Translations under genes and position numbers: made by a program
Source: Lactifluus volemus
Lineage: Eukaryota; Basidiomycota; Agaricomycetes; Russulales; Russulaceae
DNA: 22,191 nt
NCBI GenBank assembly: GCA_022376515.1
Contig: WTXI01000487.1
Span: 1-22,191 of the forward strand
Direction: 5' to 3'
Notes under the pieces: model-generated
What the model was told of the DNA's origin: nothing
Database searches by the model: none
Seen by the model: only the letters and a program-made list of their open reading frames with translations
Shown: one piece after another, positions 1-8,836 of the stretch
Position numbering within the stretch: the first letter of the stretch is position 1
How the letters are laid out: each line of letters starts with the position of its first letter

Positions 1-180
1 GCGTGTGACCACGCTTCGCATGCATACCCGTCTGAGCATGCCGTAGATGACTCTCTAGTGGCCAAGGGAGCGTCGTCGACAAGTTCAGATGCTGCTGCGG
101 ATGCAAAACGTGCCCACTTCCTCAAGACGTTGCAGAGTAAGAGCGCGTGGGACGCGATGATACATGGTTCGTTTGTATGA
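1..180 (+). CDS. C-terminal end of an unidentified protein, cut by the left edge
   Basis: Frame 1 is open from the first base to a TGA at 178-180, giving 59 codons with no start inside the window. The tail is alanine/serine rich (residues about 24-36), then basic and helical (KRAHFLKTLQSK), and ends in SAWDAMIHGSFV. Such a compact, non-repetitive end looks like the conserved C-terminus of a real protein, but I do not recognise the family. The rest of the gene lies to the left. It could instead be a chance open frame, since only 180 bases are visible. Confidence 0.45.
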   Translation, partial: ACDHASHAYPSEHAVDDSLVAKGASSTSSDAAADAKRAHFLKTLQSKSAWDAMIHGSFV

Positions 181-600
181 ACATGGCGGTGCGCTTTGCG
201 TATAAGGTAGTAAAAAACTTGTGAGATTTTTCTCTTTCCTCTTGGTCCCCTCTTTGGTTTGCGTCCCTCTCCATGTGTTGTTCCTCGTTGTGTTTGTATG
301 TTCGCTGTGGCTTGCACCAACCTCCCCCCCCCTGTTGTACGCGTGTGCGCCATGTGCTCGTGTGTTGACGCATATATCATCTAATACCGGGTGCACAGCC
401 CTAGAGTACCCCTTTTCGTATATCTGTCTGTTAGTTTTTGACCCCTTATCGCTTAGAACCAACAAGAGACGATTGACTTGACCGGGCACGCCTCGGGAGG
501 AACATCGGATGAACGTGCGATGATAAGCACTCGTATTCATAGTACGGCCAACAACAGGCCGCCTTAAATAATTTTCCTCCTGTGTCGGGGAATTCCGACT
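181..600. other. Intergenic stretch downstream of the left-edge gene
   Basis: No convincing gene. Short open frames exist on both strands at 85-540, but they have biased, low-complexity translations and overlap one another. The right part holds copy A of a dispersed repeat (407-510). Confidence 0.5.
407..510 (+). repeat. Dispersed repeat, copy A (partner at 3709-3797)
   Basis: This stretch aligns by eye with 3709-3797 in the same orientation. Shared blocks are CCCCTTTTC, then TGTCTGTT(T)AGTTTTT, then TATCGCT, then ACGAT(T/C)GACTTGACCG, with small indels and substitutions between. Neither copy lies in a recognisable gene and I see no terminal inverted repeats. It is most likely a relic of an old mobile or duplicated element. 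Confidence 0.6.
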
Positions 601-726
601 CTATGCACGTTTGTTCATTACGGCCAAATTGATAAGCCCCCCATTACGCACCACTGCACGCTCGATGGGGTTTTTGCCGTCGACAATGTTTACATTGTGG
701 TTGGCAAAGATAATGTGCCGCCATTT
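601..726 (-). pseudogene. Possible ankyrin-like relic
   Basis: On the minus strand, 41 codons are open from 726 to a TAG at 603-601. The translation contains NVNIVDGKNPIERAVV, which resembles the end of one ankyrin repeat (NVNxxDxxGxTPLxxAV) and the start of the next. There is no methionine and the frame is closed by a TAA directly upstream at 729-727. It could be a decayed fragment of another ankyrin gene, in keeping with the ankyrin genes elsewhere here, or a chance match. Confidence 0.2.
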
Positions 727-1692
727 TTAGTGGCAGGGTTCCCATGAGACAACCATGAAATGTCGCTATCTATCTACTAGTAGCCAACCCCACCTTCAAA
801 TCCGGATCGGGCTCGCATGCCCGAGAACGAATGTCATGGATGCGCGCCCGTCAAATATTATTCACAGCAAGCTCGGGGATTTCTGTCCGACGTTAGGTAC
901 AGTACATAAAAAGAAAGGCCTACAGTAACGCTTGCCCCGCCACGCACACCATTGGCTAGCCGCGGTCATAGGGGCTCGGACATGACATGTTATGTTTGTG
1001 TATGTATGTGGCTATAAAATATGCACCCCTTCGAGGAGTAGAGCATCCATAAATAACTTAAGTACTTCACCAACTCAGAAATGCTGGTGACTGAGTCGAT
1101 GACCTAGACAGCCCTTTGGATGTCGCGGCATCGACTCCTTCCCTGATCTGGACAACCACTCGTTGCCCTATTACTGGCCCCCCCACTCTCATAAAATTTT
1201 ATCATGCAGAATGTGAACAACGCCAAGACCTCGACAGTAAATATGAGCGCTCACTGCCGTCCCGTCTCGTTCGCGGATTTTTCAGCTGATTTACAGAGGC
1301 TACAGTCCATCATCATCGTTTGACAACGCCCAAAGCCATTCACTACTAATTGACTACCACCCCCACAAAATAAAATAAAAATTTGCTGATCACTGAACAG
1401 AAGGACCGTAGTTAGCCGTCATGCTCACGCTCACGACCCGGCCGTTGCCTCACTGACCAAAGCGCGTTCACTCCGGGCACTCCGGGCAGCAGCTGCGTCG
1501 GGAGCGCCTCCCCGACCTTGACGGTCCTCTGAGTATGACATATGATTAATAACCCGTTTTTGTTGCCTCACGACCCTCCTTTTTTTTTTACGGTTTCTCT
1601 TCCCAAAACGACTAGGGGGTCGGTTTTTATTATTGACTAGTAGTTACGAAACGCGTCACGATATAGATAAATACAGCTTGAGGAAATGTCGA
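727..1692. other. Intergenic DNA
   Basis: No supported gene. It holds an isolated TATA-like motif (TATAAAAT, about 1012-1019) with no coding frame after it, AT-rich runs near 1360-1385 and a short poly-T run near 1580. Confidence 0.5.
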
Positions 1693-3164
1693 TCAGAGAA
1701 GGCATCGAAATTTTTTCGCCCACTTTGTCCTCTCTCTCACTTTTCGTCCCCGCAAGAAGTGGGCACCCGCAGCTAGCTTGTCTTTAACAGACGCCCCCTC
1801 CATAGAGCTACGTGCGTGGATTTCAGATGTTGAGGCATTGTCCATCCTTCGACTATGGGTTTCTGGAATCGATGGCTCCTCCGTGTCGGGAATAGGCGCG
1901 CACTCTCCAAAATGGTGGAATACCCTCAGGATGAGTGCAGGCTCAAATTCGGTAGTGGGAAGGGGCTTTCTTCGTCTGCGGGATTGAGCCCTCAGTGGCT
2001 GCTTGACGAAATTAGATAAAGCGTAGATGCAAATGCAAGGTTCGGGGCTGGTGCGGTATCTGGGTCAATTGGGATCTCAAATAGCTCGGAGGCTTGGGTT
2101 TTATGTTTGTTCGTCATCATGCGAGGCCATGTCGGGAGGAGTTTGTGGAGTCTTTTCACAGCAAAGTTACGTCGGTACTAGAGTGCCGTAACTCGGGGCA
2201 GGCTCGCATGGCACTATCTCAGTTATAAGGGAGGGGCCATCTTTTCGTAGGTCCCGGAACGATCTCCTCTTGAGCTGGCTCTGGCTGTCGTGACTAGGAT
2301 CGCAGCGGTACCAACAGTGACCGAGCCCTCCCCCCCTCCCGGTTCATCATACCGTTTCGTGCTCTAGCCTCCTCCCTTTGACTTCTGTTCTTCTGCGGTC
2401 ACTGCGCAATCCCACGTGCTCTATACACATTTCCCTAAACTTGCCTACTCGAGGAAAGCGGAGCTGCTTTTTTTCTCTTTCGGATTCTTTGGGTTTTACT
2501 ACTGTTTCCTAGTGAGGGCGTTTCTTTTGACGCAAAAGGGAGAAAGGGGCGGCACGCTGAGATGTGACGTTCAGGTGCGGGGAGCGAGGATTGAGACGTT
2601 GGAGCGGTTACCTCGGTCTCCTCTTTGGGTGGGGCACGCGGGTGGGATATCCGTGAAGCGCTGCTCGATGATGAGCCATGGGCGGGGGTAGGGGTAGTCG
2701 AAGCGACAGACGATGGAAGAGGCTTAGACTCACAAAGCACGAAATCGTATTCAAAAGCTTTGAAAATAGGTTCGAGTATTGAAGAATCGGCCTAAACGTC
2801 ATTAAACGCTTCGTCTGACTTGACGTTGATGTTTATCAGCGTCGTCTTCGTGATGAGAGGCACAGGCACGGGACGCACAGGCAGAGGGGCGTCTGGTGTG
2901 GAAGACCCCGAGAGCAGGGAATGGTGAGAGTATTTTTACGCGACACGAGGGAGGAACAGTCGCTTCGACGTCATCATCCCACAGTTTCGCGACGAGATTG
3001 GGCATGCTAGGAGTGATGGCGCCAAAGCTCTTTCTTCGAGAATTGTAGCTAGTCGGTTGGTGTCTCAGGAGAGTCGGTCGTTGTTCGGGTTTGAAGGCCT
3101 AGCCGGATGATGGTGATGATGGTGATGACGCACGGACAAGCCCGGTCTGAATTGGATCTAGTGG
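1693..3164 (-). CDS. Probable multi-exon Ser/Pro-rich protein of unknown function
   Basis: Several minus-strand blocks read like protein and are bounded by GT and AG. Candidate exons are 3164-3132 (PLDPIQTGL), 3098-2940 (ends DDDVEATVPPSCR), 2791-2441 (starts ADSSILEPIFKAFEYDF, then Ser/Pro/Glu-rich, ends in a basic patch RIRKRKK), 2392-2312, 2268-2215 and 2177-2008 (KRLHKLLPTWPRM), and a last exon from about 1950 to the TGA at 1695-1693 (ends RERTKWAKKFRCLL). Implied introns are 33-48 nt, except one of about 148 nt (2939-2792) that may hide another short exon. The join into the last exon is unresolved. No known domain is seen. The basic patch could be a nuclear signal. It may be a real gene with very short introns or a decaying one. 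Confidence 0.4.
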
Positions 3165-3436
3165 CTAACCTGAGAAGAGAGAAAGGACGTGTGACCCTCT
3201 AGAGGAAATTGGCGACTGGAGCACAAAACTTGGAGCAGACTTGTCTTTCTCTGATGTATCCAAGGGAATGAAGGAAAAGTAGACAGATAAGTCTTGTCAG
3301 AAAAGAAAAACAAGAGAAAATATCAGAATAGGTTTTGCAAGAGTAGCATGGGGGGCCTTCTTTATTGTATCCAGGATGGCGATATGGAGAATGAGGAAGC
3401 AGGGAGGCGCAGCAAGTTGACTTTGAAAAAAAAAAC

Positions 3437-3595
3437 GTCATCAGTGGTTGTTGCTGATTCGGCCGTGGATTGAGCATTGGCTAGTATGCCCGGATTTGCT
3501 GATGAATGAGTTGAAAGTGGATGCGATTTGGGCTTCAAGGCAGTCGATGACGATGTCACAAGGGTAGGGCTCAACGAGCTCAGTGGCCGAGCTGA
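3437..3595 (-). other. Possible upstream exon of the 1693-3164 gene
   Basis: A minus-strand Ser/Thr-rich frame (TSSSTALKPKSHPL, ending AESATTTDD) ends at 3437 before GTTTTT. A second frame over the same bases also reads like protein (ATELVEPYPCDIVIDCLEA), so the correct frame is not settled. The gap to the next candidate exon at 3164 is longer than other introns here, which weakens the link. Confidence 0.2.
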
Positions 3596-3708
3596 TTATA
3601 TTATTTTTATTTACGACGCCACCAGGCTCGACGTCGCCAGCGCCGTCCCCCACACCATGTCCTAGACTTTCAGCGTTTGACCATGACCCGGATGCTGCGG
3701 ATCCAAAC

Positions 3709-3797
3709 ATGCCCCTTTTCTGTCTGTTTAGTTTTTTTGCCTCCTATCGCTCAGGTCAAACAAGACGATCGACTTGACCGCCACTCCTCCGAGACAT
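3709..3797 (+). repeat. Dispersed repeat, copy B (partner at 407-510)
   Basis: Same orientation as copy A, about 3.3 kb apart. It carries the same ordered blocks with several single-base changes and a 5-base deletion after CCCCTTTTC. If the minus-strand gene continues upstream to 4330, this copy would sit in one of its introns. Confidence 0.6.
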
Positions 3798-3973
3798 GTA
3801 TGATCGACCGGGCATCACGGTCCACCGATAGGTTTGATTTCAAAAGCTTGATCTAGATTTGGGGGATTTGTAGATGACAAAACGTAATGGAAATGCACTC
3901 GCCAAGCTAAGTATGAAGAACACCGCAAGGGCAGGGGGAGCTGGAGAAGATCAGAGGGACTCAAGGACTCGAG

Positions 3974-4330
3974 CTACTCAAGCGGGTTCATGGCCAATGA
4001 CGACGGAAGCCTCCTGCGTGTGCAGTGTGCGCATTCACTGGGCGGCGGCGGCAGCGGCGGCCAAAGGACAACCAGGTCATGTAACTGCACTGTGCGCGTT
4101 GCGGCGACGAGGTTGGTGTTGGGTTGCAAGTCGGCTGAGGTGATGGACAACACGAGCGGTGTCTCGGGCGTGAGCGGAATCTGCGAGGTATGCAATTCAG
4201 CGTCGGCAGGGATGGAACAGAGAACGGAACCGAGGAGCTCTCCCAACCTTTTGCGTAAGCGAGTCACGCAGAGGTCCATTGAGGGAGGCGAAAAGAGCAG
4301 TACGGCGGCAGCAGCCAAAGATTCAGGCAT
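3974..4330 (-). CDS. Possible first exon, unidentified
   Basis: An ATG at 4330 opens a 118-codon minus-strand frame with a balanced composition in its first 90 residues (for example RLRKRLGELLGSVLCSIP and TPLVLSITSADLQPN) followed by a proline run. A candidate donor GTGAAT lies within the proline run. The plus-strand frame over the same bases (3990-4499) is Gly/Ala/Arg-rich and looks like its shadow. It could be the first exon of the gene ending at 1693 or a separate small gene. No family is recognised. Confidence 0.2.
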   Translation of the reverse strand: MPESLAAAAVLLFSPPSMDLCVTRLRKRLGELLGSVLCSIPADAELHTSQIPLTPETPLVLSITSADLQPNTNLVAATRTVQLHDLVVLWPPLPPPPSECAHCTRRRLPSSLAMNPLE

Positions 4331-4537
4331 TGAAGCATGGGCTGCGATGGCGCTGGTGGGGAGTGCAGGTGGAGACGTGGGTAGGTGTAAGAGAAAGAGA
4401 GAGGGTTGGCAGAGGGTAGCCCGGGTTACATGGTCAGATCATAAGCGAAGGCTACCCACACCTGAAACACATGTTCTTTGCCGAGAGAAGTCATTTTGAA
4501 CGAGTGAACGCGAATGTATTACGAACACTGGTAAGTT

Positions 4538-4843
4538 ATGAAAGTCATCTACCTTACGTGGTGGAGGAAGCAGGGGGCCCGGGCCGTTGTTGACGGCTGC
4601 TTTCTCGCCGCCACCTGTCTCTCATACTGTACCTGGATCTACACCTCGACCAACTTGCAGGTGTTCATTGTAGCATCTTTTCTTTCGCTTCCTCGCTACC
4701 TTGTTCTCAGTGAACTGTTTCCCCTGCCACATAGGGCGCGATCCTCGCTTACCACAGCCGCGATCACAGTTGGCATCATCATCATTACCCAGTTGGGGCT
4801 GCCTGCTGCGCCAACGCCGAACAGAAATCCGCGGTGTAGATAA
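4538..4843 (+). pseudogene. Possible relic of a polytopic membrane protein
   Basis: A 101-codon frame contains a hydrophobic block TNLQVFIVASFLSLPRYLV, which loosely resembles the conserved SLPKQ region of fungal TVP38-type (SNARE-associated) Golgi membrane proteins, and a later hydrophobic run AAITVGIIIITQLG. The lysine-glutamine of the motif is not present. A pyrimidine-rich stretch ending in CAG inside the block could equally make part of it an intron. Treat it as a weak relic. Confidence 0.2.
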
Positions 4844-4858
4844 ATCATTGACTGAGAT

Positions 4859-4878
4859 CGATCAGTCAGTTGATAGGC
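4859..4878. promoter_or_regulatory. Inverted repeat upstream of the DUF3433 gene
   Basis: TGACTGA (4859-4865) and TCAGTCA (4872-4878) are perfect 7-base inverted arms around GATCGA. It lies about 118 bp before the ATG at 4996, a plausible place for a dimeric regulator to bind. No factor can be named. Confidence 0.25.
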
Positions 4879-4995
4879 GGCCTTCTCGGTTAGAAATTTG
4901 CTGTGCCCCAGTTTATCGTATGACTAATTGTTTGGTTACCAGGCTAGGCTAGGCTGTCACCGCCCTGATCTTTGTTTAGAGCAAGCAAGAGCACC

Positions 4996-7646
4996 ATGTC
5001 AGGTCCCCCTTCCCCTCCCTATCATCCCTTCGCCGATCCAGCCCAAGGCGAAATATATCACGACGACCCTTCCATGACCTCTCCACCACCTGTTACATCC
5101 CCTGTCTTCACCATTCGTGATGCAAAACAGCCCCGTCTCACGTTCAGAAGCTCTGTCGCTCTTCTCCCATCCCCAGGGACAAACTCAAAGCTACATCCGA
5201 CATATGTGCGTCATCCTTCTCAATAAATCGAGGACCATCGTCGTTCGCTCATTTTTTCCATATTTAGGAGCCAATTTCGTTAAAATATTGGGTTGTATGC
5301 TTGGGTTGTGCGTTGCTTGCCCTATTCGGGATCGCCTTGGAGGTTGCGCGAAAACTCTCGGCCGACCATGATGGTGTGTCGTTTGATTTGATTCCGTCGT
5401 CTTGTGCTCATTCGATTCGTTAATATCTCAAGGCTTCTACGTTCCAGAGAAGAACGTGTTTTCTTTTGCCTCGGCGCAGTTTCTAACAGTTGGTGTGCAC
5501 ACATCGGTTATTAGACGCAGCTAATTGCTTGTCCAATTTTCAAGTCATTCTTCCCATCTTTCGTTTTTGTTCCTCTTGCTCTCACCGTCCATTGCTTCGA
5601 TTGGGCCATCCGCATGTGGCATGTATGCCTTTCCCATCTGCTCATCAATCTTCCTTATCTAATTAAAACTACAGCCGTACCTCCTCCTGTCTCAAGGGCG
5701 TGCCCCGGCAGATGAGACCCTCCTAGTGGATTACGTAGGTTAATTCCCCCACGTTTCCTTTTCCACCTCTGAATACCGTACAGGCTTCGTCTAGGTAAAT
5801 AACACGCACACAGCAGCCACAAAGTTCATTCATGCCATCTCTCCTACTAGTCGTCCATGGATTACCTACTACGCGCTCAGGTTCAAACATCGATTTGTCC
5901 TGATATCTGGATTCACGGCGCTAGCAGCATTGCTCTTTCAGCCGCTAGCAGGATCCATTTTCACCGTCAGACAGTTTCCGCAATCATCTGGTAATTGACC
6001 ACGATGCTCAATCTCTCCTCATTCTAATATGGCCATGTAGCTTCCTCTGTTCAGAGCACTAGAGCAATCGGACTCTCTCCAACTATCAACGATTTGTTTG
6101 CGTTCTCTGCCGCGGCTGGTGTGAGTAAATTGTAGTGATCCTTCTCGTTGCCGCTGACATGGTTTCTTCAATCAGTACGCAGAAGCTTCAGGTTTGCCAA
6201 ACGTCTTCGCCCAAGTTGTATGGTGCTGATCTATCGTCCTAGTCTACAATAATCTTGGCGCACCTCCTTTCGTACTTGGCGGCTGGTCTGTTGCGGAGTT
6301 TGTGGTGGGTGCCACACGTCACCCATTATACATCACTTGACTTCTCCCGATGTTTCAAACTCTAGTTTTCCACTAACGTTTTCTTAACTGGCACCATGGC
6401 CGTGAATACGACTGCCATCCAAACTGATCCAAACTGCGCTAATCCAAATCAACTTTCGGTCACCCCGACTAGTGCCGATGTCTCGACACTTTCCGCGACT
6501 TCTCTCCAGGGCTGCTCGTTGCAAGCGACATTCAACCCAAACGCTGCGGCCCAGCAGTACGGGGTTGTGAACGTGCCCAATTGTGGGGTCAACACAACAA
6601 ACCCGAGTTTTCAACCTGTGCGCCAATTTCCCTTTTCTGATGGGTACATAGTATCTTCATACCATTTCATCTAGGTCTTTTTCTGGTTCTGGCAAAAAAG
6701 CACAGGCAATTCTGCTGGTGTTTTCTGCCAACCGCAAATACAACTTTTCGATGTGACGGCCTTCGCGTTCCTCAATAATAATTCCCTGGCAAACGTTTCG
6801 ATAGTTGATAACTACCCGAAAGCGAATAACGTCTCGGGGCCTCCATTGGATCGTGTTCCGTACAATGGGTCCGTCCTTCTGTTTGTTCCTCTCACCACAG
6901 CGTCTCCATCTAAGTCGGCTGTCTAGACTTATTTTCGAAACTTCAAACGACGTCAACGTGGAGTCACGAGCGAATACGATCTTATCTGGCATCCCCACTG
7001 CCATATTCCGGCAGGCAGAGCAGGTCCCCGGTGGCCCCAATTCAGTCTTCCAGGATCCGAACGGTTTTCTGACCTATACTCGTCAAATCTATGTGTGTTG
7101 TCCCTTAGACGATCTGGCCTGATGCTGAACCCTTGCAGACTCAGCATCTCTCCCTTGCAACGACGTCAAATTACTTTGTACCAGCAAATAAGACAGTCGC
7201 GGCCGAGGTCACACAATTTGCCCCACGCCTTTTTGTCGAGCATGTGTTCTTCCCTCTTGCTCCCGCACATCTCAGATTTGTTAACGATGCGCGTCACTAG
7301 AGATTTTCCTGCACACACACTTGCTGTGCTGTGCATTCTCTCAGCCGGGGTCACGTTTGTGCTCCATTCGTTGCACTGGCGAAAGCGGCGCAACGTTTAC
7401 CTCCCGCACCCGCCTGGCTCGATCGGCTCAGCCGTGGCATTGACATCACATTCTGGCTTTGGGGAGCTTCTGATGCCGTACGATAACGCGGCTGCGATGT
7501 CTCGTGCGCTCGCGCCCCTCCGCTTCTGCCTGGACCGTCGCACTGGAGCGATCGTGGTGGATGATTCGACAATCGCGCAAGTTAATGACGAGTCGGCGCA
7601 GGTGGCCAGGGACGAGACGATGATGACGCTGATGGGGAGGGATTAG
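4996..7646 (+). CDS. DUF3433 family membrane protein, 15 exons
   Basis: Joining 4996-5205, 5268-5373, 5433-5488, 5545-5622, 5675-5734, 5784-5794, 5851-5990, 6041-6120, 6176-6191, 6243-6304, 6366-6617, 6675-6868, 6927-7092, 7139-7245 and 7301-7646 gives one frame of 627 residues. All introns are GT-AG and 46-62 nt. The ATG has CACC before it. Family-like blocks are the WHPYLLLSQGRAPADETLL region (149-167), an FVLGGWSVAEF block, VFFWFWQKS and VFCQPQIQLFDV, and near the C-terminus LTSHSGFGELLMPYD and LDRRTGAIV. Predicted membrane helices lie at about 76-96, 125-145, 188-208 and 518-537. The long loop between the last two has NTT and NVS sites, fitting an extracytoplasmic or lumenal side. Function is unknown in the family. 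The N-terminus is Pro-rich and probably disordered. Length fits a single-unit version. Confidence 0.85.
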
Positions 7647-8466
7647 CTATTCCCGACGTCCAGAGGCCCGACAGTAGCAGGTTGCGCAGCGGAAAGGCGG
7701 CCCGGCACCGTGACGCGAGATGTGGTGTAGATTTGCGGACATGTTCGTTGATACCACCTATTAATCTTTCATCTAGTACTTCGAAGTGGACTCGTGTGAA
7801 ACAGTACATCATTATGTGTAGCTTAGCAACCCGTTTTTCCTTGCTGCATGCGATTGGTGTGGAAGGGATGGCTTATTCCTGCTAAAACGGAAAAGGAAAC
7901 CCTTATTAATGCGCATTTTGTGTCCTCCTTCCAACTTGAAGATTGCTATAAATAACCTGTAATCATACTTGATGAAACCATTGTAATATGCCCTATTTCA
8001 CTCTTCGAATTTTCGTGGCTTCCTGAGTAATGTAGGTGTGGCAATTTGTGGCCACTCAAAATTTTTTTGATCAAGACAGAGAGTGAGGGTGGCATTTTGG
8101 GTTTCCTTTTTTTTTTTGTATCCCTTTAAGTTGTCTCCTAATCTCCCATCCCTTCATTGCTTTTTTTCCATTGGACAGACCAAGAATATTTAAATACAAA
8201 TATTGGCGTTGCAGGTGAAAACGTACTAATTTAGTACTACAGTACAGATGTTGATCTAATCTCTCCCACGATCTGCACGAGTACAAACTCGGGAAACGAA
8301 GGGTGTAGCAGAATTTGGAGATTGTGTACACCTTCATAGAGCTTCACAGGATGCTCGCACCGCATCCTTTGAAAGAGATAAAAGTGTTGTAATCATAAAA
8401 TGACAGGACTGATATTTTTCCCACGGGGCGTGAACCCACTTTGCGAGCGTCGTCGCTATGTGTATC

Positions 8467-8512
8467 TTTTTTTTTTTTTTTTTTTTGGGGGGGGGGGGGG
8501 GGGGGTGGGGGG
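8467..8512. repeat. T20-G19 homopolymer block
   Basis: Twenty T (8467-8486) are followed directly by nineteen G (8487-8505), one T, and six more G (8507-8512). On the other strand this reads C-run then A-run, lying about 325 bp past the NLR stop codon in its 3' direction. The exact lengths may be unreliable because such runs are hard to sequence. Confidence 0.9.
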
Positions 8513-8660
8513 CTTTTTGGTTTCCTTTGTCTTGAAACTCAAGCTTTGCCATCTTTTTTTCCCCACTTTGTTTTGCTTTCTCTGTAGCACCTTTCCTGAA
8601 GACGGTCCGCTTACTAATATTTCCTTATTCGTCCGAATTAGCGGCAAACCCCCTCAAACA

Positions 8661-8836
8661 GGATTGGAATTAGATAGAAAAAGCGACGCGCATAGCATAC
8701 GAGTACAAGTATAATAGAAATGTGGCAAGACGAAAAAAGAAAAAGATGTAAAGTAGGCACATTTCGCACAGCGTCTGGGCACATATCAGAAACTCGCAAA
8801 TGCAAGTCAAGGATAACAGTCAGTGAAGTACAACAC
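8661..8836 (-). repeat. Duplicated 3' flank of the NLR gene (partner about 20530-20787)
   Basis: Beyond the stop codon the sequence still aligns with the right-hand copy. Shared blocks include AGGATTGGAAT, TAGCATACGAG, ATTTCGCACAGCGTCTGGG, CAGAAACTCGCAAATGCAAG and CAGTGAAGTACAACAC. Similarity stops near 8661 and 20530, marking one end of the duplication. The T/G block at 8467-8512 lies just outside it. Confidence 0.8.

Larger units (their letters stand above)
7647..8836. other. Intergenic region between two convergent genes
   Basis: It holds the 3' ends of the DUF3433 gene (+) and the NLR gene (-). There is no supported coding frame. It contains poly-T runs near 8108 and 8161 and the long T/G block at 8467-8512. 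From about 8661 on, the sequence is duplicated at 20530 onward. Confidence 0.6.

Noticed and set aside
1012..1019. TATAAAAT as a promoter
   Set aside because: No coding frame begins downstream on the plus strand within a reasonable distance.
3990..4499. 169-codon plus-strand frame
   Set aside because: Composition is Gly/Ala/Arg/Ser-biased with no domain, and the opposite strand reads more like protein.
8400..8714. Frames with poly-Phe/poly-Gly or poly-Lys/poly-Pro
   Set aside because: They only translate the T20-G19 block.
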